Shown piece by piece: positions 6,812 to 10,100 of a stretch of 10,100 bases of DNA. Location of the stretch: positions 1 through 10,100 of the forward strand of contig JAUVNV010000076.1 in the NCBI GenBank assembly GCA_030599515.1. Reading direction: 5' to 3'. The DNA comes from Acidimicrobiia bacterium (GTDB taxonomy: Bacteria > Actinomycetota > Acidimicrobiia > Spongiisociales > UBA5794). A model generated the notes under the pieces. The model was not told the origin of the DNA and searched no databases. It saw only the letters and a program-made list of their open reading frames with translations. Each line of letters begins with the position of its first letter. The first letter of the stretch is position 1. The position numbers and the translations under genes are program-made.

Positions 6812-7159
6812 TCAGCGGAGGCCCCGGAGGCGCAAGCCGCGCACCTTGTCGAAGTCCGCTCGGTTGCGTGTAACCAATCCCAGCTTGCTCTCGAGAGCGG
6901 TCGCTGCGATCAGAGCATCGGGAAGCCGGACGCCGGTCTCGCGCCGAATTCTCCCCGCTCGCTCGGCCACCGCACGGTCGACAGGGAGCTCTCTGAACGG
7001 AGCCAGCAGTGTGCTCACCAGGGCGGTCGCAGTGTTGCCGGCGAAGAGCTCTGCACGAGTAACAACTGAATAGTGAACCCGGTGTCGCTTGGGGGTGAGT
7101 TCGTGGGCACCGCGAAGGTGATCGATGAACACATCGGTGTCAAGGAGCAGGTCAGACAT
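6812..7159 (-). CDS. PIN-domain ribonuclease toxin, VapC type
   Basis: This encodes a 115-residue PIN-domain protein, the toxin half of a type II toxin-antitoxin pair. VapC toxins are Mg2+-dependent RNases that usually cut tRNA or rRNA. The acidic active-site residues are present: Asp7 in LLLDTDVFID, Glu37 in TRAEL, Asp81 in LPDALIAATA and Asp103 in TRNRADF. The length is normal. The ATG at 7159 lies inside the antitoxin gene (8-bp overlap), the typical coupled arrangement, and begins directly with the first beta strand. The stop is 34 bp from the end of the M23 gene, which runs towards it. No truncation or missing catalytic residue is visible, so the toxin is probably functional. Confidence 0.92.
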   Translation of the reverse strand: MSDLLLDTDVFIDHLRGAHELTPKRHRVHYSVVTRAELFAGNTATALVSTLLAPFRELPVDRAVAERAGRIRRETGVRLPDALIAATALESKLGLVTRNRADFDKVRGLRLRGLR

Positions 7160-7373
7160 GGTTCCACTCGTCTCTGCTGGGAGTGGTTGCGTCGGGTGCG
7201 GCCCCAAACGTGGCGGCAAGATTGGGATCCGGATTCGGGCTCTTCTCCTCAAGATAGGAGTCGACGGCACGCCTGACGACCTCGGCCATGGTCACGCCTT
7301 CTGCACCGGCGAGAGCGTTGATACGCTGTCGTTGTTCGTCGGTGAGATAGAGCTGGGTACGAATAGACGACAT
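7152..7373 (-). CDS. ribbon-helix-helix antitoxin, VapB type
   Basis: This encodes a 73-residue antitoxin partner of the adjacent PIN toxin. The N-terminal part (RTQLYLTDEQRQRINALAG at 5-23, then VTMAEVVRRAVDSYLEE) has the beta strand and two helices of a CopG/RHH DNA-binding domain. The Pro/Ala-rich, polar C-terminal tail (about 45-73, ending TTPSRDEWNHV) would wrap the toxin. The ATG at 7373 is chosen because a strong promoter places the transcript start at this codon; a TTG nine bases further upstream would lie between the -10 and that start. Autorepression with the toxin is expected for the family, and a matching inverted repeat overlaps the promoter. Confidence 0.9.
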   Translation of the reverse strand: MSSIRTQLYLTDEQRQRINALAGAEGVTMAEVVRRAVDSYLEEKSPNPDPNLAATFGAAPDATTPSRDEWNHV

Positions 7374-7397
7374 ACACCACAATATACATCATGGTGT
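7374..7397. promoter_or_regulatory. candidate antitoxin operator (inverted repeat)
   Basis: The perfect 6-bp arms acacca (7374-7379) and tggtgt (7392-7397) are separated by 12 A/T-rich bases. The repeat spans the whole -10 hexamer and the predicted transcription start of vapBC, the expected place for RHH-antitoxin autorepression. Assignment rests on position and symmetry only. Confidence 0.5.
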
Positions 7398-7409
7398 TAC
7401 CGTGGTCAA
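7381..7409 (-). promoter_or_regulatory. sigma-70-type promoter of vapBC, leaderless
   Basis: Reading the minus strand, TTGACC (7409-7404) is followed by a 17-base spacer and TATATT (7386-7381). Seven bases later comes the vapB ATG at 7373. This is the best match to a consensus housekeeping promoter in the window and predicts an mRNA starting at or within one base of the start codon, with no room for a Shine-Dalgarno sequence. Confidence 0.75.
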
Positions 7410-7531
7410 CGGGTCTGGGCGGCGCCCACAAGGAGTGCATGTGCAGACGGCTGGAGGTGAGCCGCGCAACTTGGTTTCTGACCGTGCCGACCATTGCTCT
7501 ACAACTGCCCGCCGGCACCGGTCGTCCCCGG
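7410..7531. other. gene-free spacer between mrp and vapBC
   Basis: No coding region, tRNA or credible terminator could be supported here. A 5-bp hairpin (7448-7464, arms cggct/agccg) lacks a following T tract. mrp therefore has no obvious intrinsic terminator before the vapBC promoter. Confidence 0.5.
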
Positions 7532-8668
7532 CTACATCCCGGCCAGCTGCTCCTCGAGTACGGCGATGCGTGCGGTGCACGTGTCGGCGGCGGCCGGGGG
7601 GACCAACTCCAACAGTCGGTCGGCTGCCGAGCGGATCGCCGCACCGGCGGGACCGTCGGGGACCGCGGTGACGACGGGGCGGCCCTCGTCACCACCGTTC
7701 ACGACGTTCGGATCCAGCGGGATCTGACCGAGGAGCGGGACGCCGAGTTGATCAGCGAGGTCTGAGCCTCCGCCGGAGCCGAACAGGTCGTAGTGGCGTC
7801 CATCTTCGGTGGTGAATCCCGACATGTTCTCGATCACCCCGACGACCGGCATGTGCGATCGGCGGGCCATGTCGGCTACCCGTGCAGCGACCTTCTGGGC
7901 CGCACGCTGTGGGGTTGTCACGACCACCATCTCTGCCTGCGGGAGCATCCGGGAGAGTGCCATCTGCACGTCACCCGTGCCGGGGGGCATGTCGATGATG
8001 AGGTAGCCGAGGTCGGGACTCCACGCGACGTCGGTCAGGAACTGTTCGAGGGCTTTCGACAGCATCAAACCGCGCCACATGAGGGCGGTGTCCTCGTCAT
8101 CGATCATCAAGCCCGTGGAGACGACTTCGAGACCGGCCGTTCGTAGCGGTCGGATCTTGCGGTCGTCACCGGCTTCGAGACGGGCGTCGACGGAGTCGAG
8201 CATCCTCGGAACCGAGAAGCCCCAGATGTCCGCATCGAGGAGACCGGTGCTGTGCCCGAGCGCCGAGATCGCAAGTGCCAGGTTCACGCTGAGCGACGAT
8301 TTCCCGACTCCGCCTTTCCCGCTCGATACGGCGATCACGCGGGTCTGTGGATTGATCATCGTCGGCTCGGCGTTCTCCCGAGCCCGCAACCTCACCTTGC
8401 CCATCAACTCTGAGCGCTGCTCGCTATCCATCGCTGTGACGTTGACCGAGACGGTCTCGATGCCCGGAATGGCCTTGACCTTGCGCACGACGTCGCTCTC
8501 GATCTGGTCGCGCATCGGGCACGCTGCGATCGTGAGGGCGACACCGATCGACACGTCTGAACCATCGATGGTGATGTCGCCGACCATGCCGAGGTCCACG
8601 ATGTCGGCGTTCAGTTCGGGGTCGATCACGCCTCGCAGCGCCGCCTCGATGTCATCTCTCGTCGTCAC
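7532..8668 (-). CDS. mrp: Mrp/NBP35-type P-loop ATPase, iron-sulfur cluster carrier
   Basis: This encodes a 378-residue Mrp (ApbC-like) protein, a cytosolic dimeric ATPase that binds and transfers Fe-S clusters. An N-terminal MIP18/DUF59 domain (about 1-80) has the family cysteine in IAACPMRDQ (Cys50). The deviant Walker A GKGGVGKS is at 117-124, followed by LLDADIWGFSVPRML and the Walker B-like LIIDMPPGTGD. After VIENMSGF the CxxC found in E. coli Mrp is absent; the stretch reads TTEDGRHYDLFGSGGG, as I recall for other actinobacterial Mrp proteins. Cluster ligation would then need other residues. The start is GTG at 8668, with AGGA about eight bases upstream, or a leaderless start from the promoter at 8676-8705. 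It diverges from the A-type carrier gene. Confidence 0.93.
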   Translation of the reverse strand: MTTRDDIEAALRGVIDPELNADIVDLGMVGDITIDGSDVSIGVALTIAACPMRDQIESDVVRKVKAIPGIETVSVNVTAMDSEQRSELMGKVRLRARENAEPTMINPQTRVIAVSSGKGGVGKSSLSVNLALAISALGHSTGLLDADIWGFSVPRMLDSVDARLEAGDDRKIRPLRTAGLEVVSTGLMIDDEDTALMWRGLMLSKALEQFLTDVAWSPDLGYLIIDMPPGTGDVQMALSRMLPQAEMVVVTTPQRAAQKVAARVADMARRSHMPVVGVIENMSGFTTEDGRHYDLFGSGGGSDLADQLGVPLLGQIPLDPNVVNGGDEGRPVVTAVPDGPAGAAIRSAADRLLELVPPAAADTCTARIAVLEEQLAGM

Positions 8669-8675
8669 CCGGTCG

Positions 8676-8705
8676 ATCCTATCTCCAAGAATTTCCTATT
8701 CCCAA
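8676..8705 (-). promoter_or_regulatory. candidate mrp promoter, leaderless geometry
   Basis: On the minus strand TTGGGA (8705-8700), an 18-base spacer and TAGGAT (8681-8676) are followed by seven bases and the GTG start at 8668. The -10 to start spacing equals that of vapB. The -35 shares bases with the candidate -35 of the divergent gene. Confidence 0.45.
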
Positions 8706-8726
8706 CACGGCGATAGTCGTTAGAAT
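8699..8726 (+). promoter_or_regulatory. candidate promoter of the A-type Fe-S carrier gene
   Basis: TTCCCA (8699-8704) and TAGAAT (8721-8726) are 16 bases apart. A start near 8733 would give a leader of about 26 bases containing the strong ggaggagg ribosome binding site (8742-8749), so unlike mrp this transcript has a leader. The -35 overlaps that of mrp on the other strand. Confidence 0.45.
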
Positions 8727-8758
8727 CGAATCGCGACGTGCGGAGGAGGCAACGTTCA

Positions 8759-9100
8759 ATGACGCTCGAATTGACCCCGGTGGCGCTCACCGATGCTGCC
8801 ATCGACAAGGTGAGAGAACTGCTCGATGACGAAGGAGATACGGCGCTCGCGCTCCGACTCGAAGCCATGCCGGCAGGCTGCTCGGGCTACAAGTACGAGA
8901 TGTACTTCGATGCGGACGTCACCGAGACGGACTCCGTGATCGACGCCGGATCCTTCAAGGTCCTGATCGACGAATCGAGTGTTGGCCACGTCACCGGAGC
9001 AACGATCGATTTCAAGGTTGATGGTCTCCAGGGTTCGGGGTTCGCGATCGACAATCCGAACGCGACCGGCCACTCCTGCACCTGCGGAAAACGCGACTGA
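8759..9100 (+). CDS. A-type iron-sulfur cluster carrier (IscA/ErpA/HesB family)
   Basis: This encodes a 113-residue A-type carrier that takes newly built Fe-S clusters and passes them to target apoproteins. The three ligand cysteines are conserved: Cys41 in PAGCSGYKY, and Cys107 and Cys109 in the C-terminal HSCTCGK. The block GSGFAIDNPNATG (92-104) is diagnostic. The length is normal. The ATG at 8759 is preferred over an ATG at 8738 because ggaggagg ends nine bases before it and the longer form adds only MRRRQRS. It shares its upstream region with mrp. The member (IscA, ErpA or SufA) cannot be decided; no scaffold or desulfurase gene is nearby, which resembles stand-alone ErpA. Confidence 0.93.
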   Translation: MTLELTPVALTDAAIDKVRELLDDEGDTALALRLEAMPAGCSGYKYEMYFDADVTETDSVIDAGSFKVLIDESSVGHVTGATIDFKVDGLQGSGFAIDNPNATGHSCTCGKRD

Positions 9101-9118
9101 CGCACGTTCGTAGACTGT

Positions 9119-9137
9119 CTCCCGAGCGAGCCGGGAG
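9119..9137 (+). other. hairpin overlapping the ridA ribosome binding site
   Basis: The perfect 6-bp GC-rich arms ctcccg (9119-9124) and cgggag (9132-9137) enclose a seven-base loop. The 3' arm contains most of the gggagg (9133-9138) that serves the ridA ATG at 9143. Folding would hide the ribosome binding site. There is no T tract, so a terminator is unlikely. It could also be chance in GC-rich DNA. Confidence 0.4.
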
Positions 9138-9142
9138 GCACC

Positions 9143-9523
9143 ATGCCGAAGCAGATCCACGACGCACCGAGCGGACCCAAGCCGCTCGGCCCGTACAGCA
9201 TCATCACCGAGGCACACGGCCTCGTCTTCGTGTCCGGCATGATCGGCATCGACCCGGCGACCGGCAGGGCGGTTGACGGTGACGTGACCGAACAGACGGT
9301 CCAGGTGATGCGCAACATCGGTGCGGTCCTCGGTGACGTTGGCCTCGGCTACGACGACATCGTCAAGACCACGATCTTCGTCACCGACATGAACGACTTC
9401 GCAGCCGTGAACGCCGTGTACGGCGAGCATGTGGGCGATGCCAAGCCGGCGCGTTCAACGGTCGAGGTTTCCGCACTCCCCGGCGGCTTCGTGGTGGAGA
9501 TCGAGACGATCGCCGCCCGATAG
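9143..9523 (+). CDS. ridA: RidA/YjgF/YER057c family enamine/imine deaminase
   Basis: This encodes a 126-residue RidA-type protein, a trimeric cytosolic enzyme that hydrolyses reactive enamines such as 2-aminoacrylate and so protects PLP enzymes. The key positions match E. coli RidA: Tyr18 in GPYS, Ser31 in VSGMIG, Arg104 in PARSTVEV and Glu119 in VVEIE. The cysteine that follows the arginine motif in E. coli is threonine here (Thr106), which is common in the family. The retained arginine supports deaminase activity. The ATG at 9143 has gggagg five bases upstream and fits the family N-terminus. It is 42 bp downstream of the A-type carrier gene on the same strand and may be co-transcribed. Confidence 0.93.
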   Translation: MPKQIHDAPSGPKPLGPYSIITEAHGLVFVSGMIGIDPATGRAVDGDVTEQTVQVMRNIGAVLGDVGLGYDDIVKTTIFVTDMNDFAAVNAVYGEHVGDAKPARSTVEVSALPGGFVVEIETIAAR

Positions 9524-9526
9524 TCT

Positions 9527-9551
9527 CTGACTGCTGACTACTGACTACTGA
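9527..9551. repeat. heptanucleotide tandem repeat, unit ctgacta
   Basis: The units ctgactg, ctgacta and ctgacta and a partial ctga lie head to tail between the ridA stop and the aldehyde dehydrogenase start. The last bases run directly into the aaggg ribosome binding site (9551-9555) of the dehydrogenase. The period equals that of the tract at 25-89 but the unit is different. Confidence 0.85.
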
Positions 9552-9561
9552 AGGGCACGTC

Positions 9562-10100
9562 ATGAACCGTGATTCCATTTTCTCCGCACTCGATCTCGAC
9601 GACGTCAGCTCCGGTGCCTACGCCGGTGGATGGCTCGAGACCGGCGGGTCGCTGCTCGAGGTCGAGAACCCAGCGACCGGGGAACGCATCGGCGCTGTGA
9701 AGAAAGCCGACACCGCCGACTATGAGAAGGTCATTGCGACAGCCACCGACACGTTCGAGGAGTGGCGGATGTTGCCCGCCCCCGAGCGCGGCAAGTTCGT
9801 TCGCGACATCGGCGACCTATTGCGCGAGTACCAGGAGCCGCTCGGCGCGCTCGTCGCCCTCGAGATGGGCAAGATCAAGGCTGAGGGCGAGGGCGAGGTC
9901 CAGGAGATGATCGATATTACCGACTTCGCCGTCGGCCTCTCCCGGCAGCTCTACGGGCTCACGATCGCCTCGGAGCGGCCGAAGCACCGCATGTACGAAC
10001 AGTGGCAGCCACTCGGCCCGGTCGGAATCATCACGTCGTTCAACTTCCCGGTGGCCGTCTGGGCGTGGAACGCCATGATCGCCGCCGTCGGAGGCGACAC
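9562..10100 (+). CDS. aldehyde dehydrogenase, ALDH7/antiquitin type (5' part, cut by window end)
   Basis: The first 179 codons of an NAD(P)+-dependent aldehyde dehydrogenase are present. The nearest match I recognise is the antiquitin group, alpha-aminoadipic semialdehyde (piperideine-6-carboxylate) dehydrogenase of lysine catabolism. The diagnostic block runs from EGEGEVQEMID (108-118) through DFAVGLSRQLYGLTIASERP (121-140) to EQWQPLGPVGIITSFNFP (146-163), the last being the cofactor-binding start with the NFP motif. The catalytic cysteine and glutamate lie beyond the window, so activity and exact substrate cannot be judged. The ATG at 9562 has aaggg (9551-9555) six bases upstream. Residue 120 is Thr where I recall many members having Cys (MIDIC). 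The heptad repeat sits directly in front of the gene. Its position after ridA could mean co-expression, but the 38-bp gap has no clear promoter. Confidence 0.9.
   Translation, partial: MNRDSIFSALDLDDVSSGAYAGGWLETGGSLLEVENPATGERIGAVKKADTADYEKVIATATDTFEEWRMLPAPERGKFVRDIGDLLREYQEPLGALVALEMGKIKAEGEGEVQEMIDITDFAVGLSRQLYGLTIASERPKHRMYEQWQPLGPVGIITSFNFPVAVWAWNAMIAAVGGD

Noticed and set aside
6778..7409. A transposon or integron carrying the toxin-antitoxin pair
   Set aside because: No transposase, integrase, terminal inverted repeats or target-site duplication could be found around the locus, so recent insertion is unsupported.
7448..7464. An intrinsic terminator after mrp
   Set aside because: The stem is only 5 bp with a 7-base loop and has no T run on either strand.
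7410..7531. A possible tRNA (including tRNA-Sec) or small RNA in the mrp-vapBC spacer
   Set aside because: A gtagagca-like stretch on the minus strand recalls a D-arm, but no acceptor stem, anticodon arm with TCA, or T-arm could be matched around it.

Overview
The window is a dense, roughly two-thirds GC stretch of a bacterial chromosome that carries conserved housekeeping genes. A complete WhiB-family gene places it in the Actinomycetota, since the family is confined to that phylum and its phages. Several genes have promoter elements placed for leaderless mRNAs, which is also common there. The mix of a selA-selB pair, a threonine-tailed M23 protein and heptanucleotide intergenic repeats would suit a deep-branching, non-Streptomyces, non-Mycobacterium lineage such as Acidimicrobiia, but that placement is only a guess.

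Layout. Positions 1-220 are a leader region with a 7-bp tandem repeat, followed by whiB (plus strand, 221-478). The selenocysteine pair selA-selB runs on the minus strand (3556 down to 468); selB ends inside the 3' end of whiB. Thirty-five bases separate selA from a divergent plus-strand operon of four overlapping genes: fxsA, a NUDIX hydrolase, a metallo-beta-lactamase-fold hydrolase with a LACTB2-like layout, and a secreted coiled-coil M23 peptidase (3592-6777). Facing it on the minus strand lies a VapBC-type toxin-antitoxin pair (7373-6812), downstream of mrp (8668-7532). mrp diverges from an A-type iron-sulfur carrier gene (8759-9100) across about 90 bp with back-to-back promoters. ridA (9143-9523) follows, then a second heptad repeat, then the 5' part of an ALDH7-type aldehyde dehydrogenase that runs off the window at 10100.

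How the genes fit together. SelA makes Sec-tRNA(Sec) and SelB delivers it to the ribosome; selC, selD and any selenoprotein gene were not seen here. Mrp and the A-type carrier both act in Fe-S cluster assembly and share a control region, and WhiB is itself an Fe-S protein. The fxsA operon mixes a membrane protein, two cytosolic hydrolases and an exported cell-wall enzyme, all coupled by stop/start overlaps. RidA and the aldehyde dehydrogenase both belong to amino-acid metabolism.

No wholly new system is evident. The items most worth a second look are the coupled fxsA-NUDIX-MBL-M23 operon, the two heptad repeat tracts, the leaderless promoter geometry shared by several genes, and the bidirectional mrp/iscA promoter.
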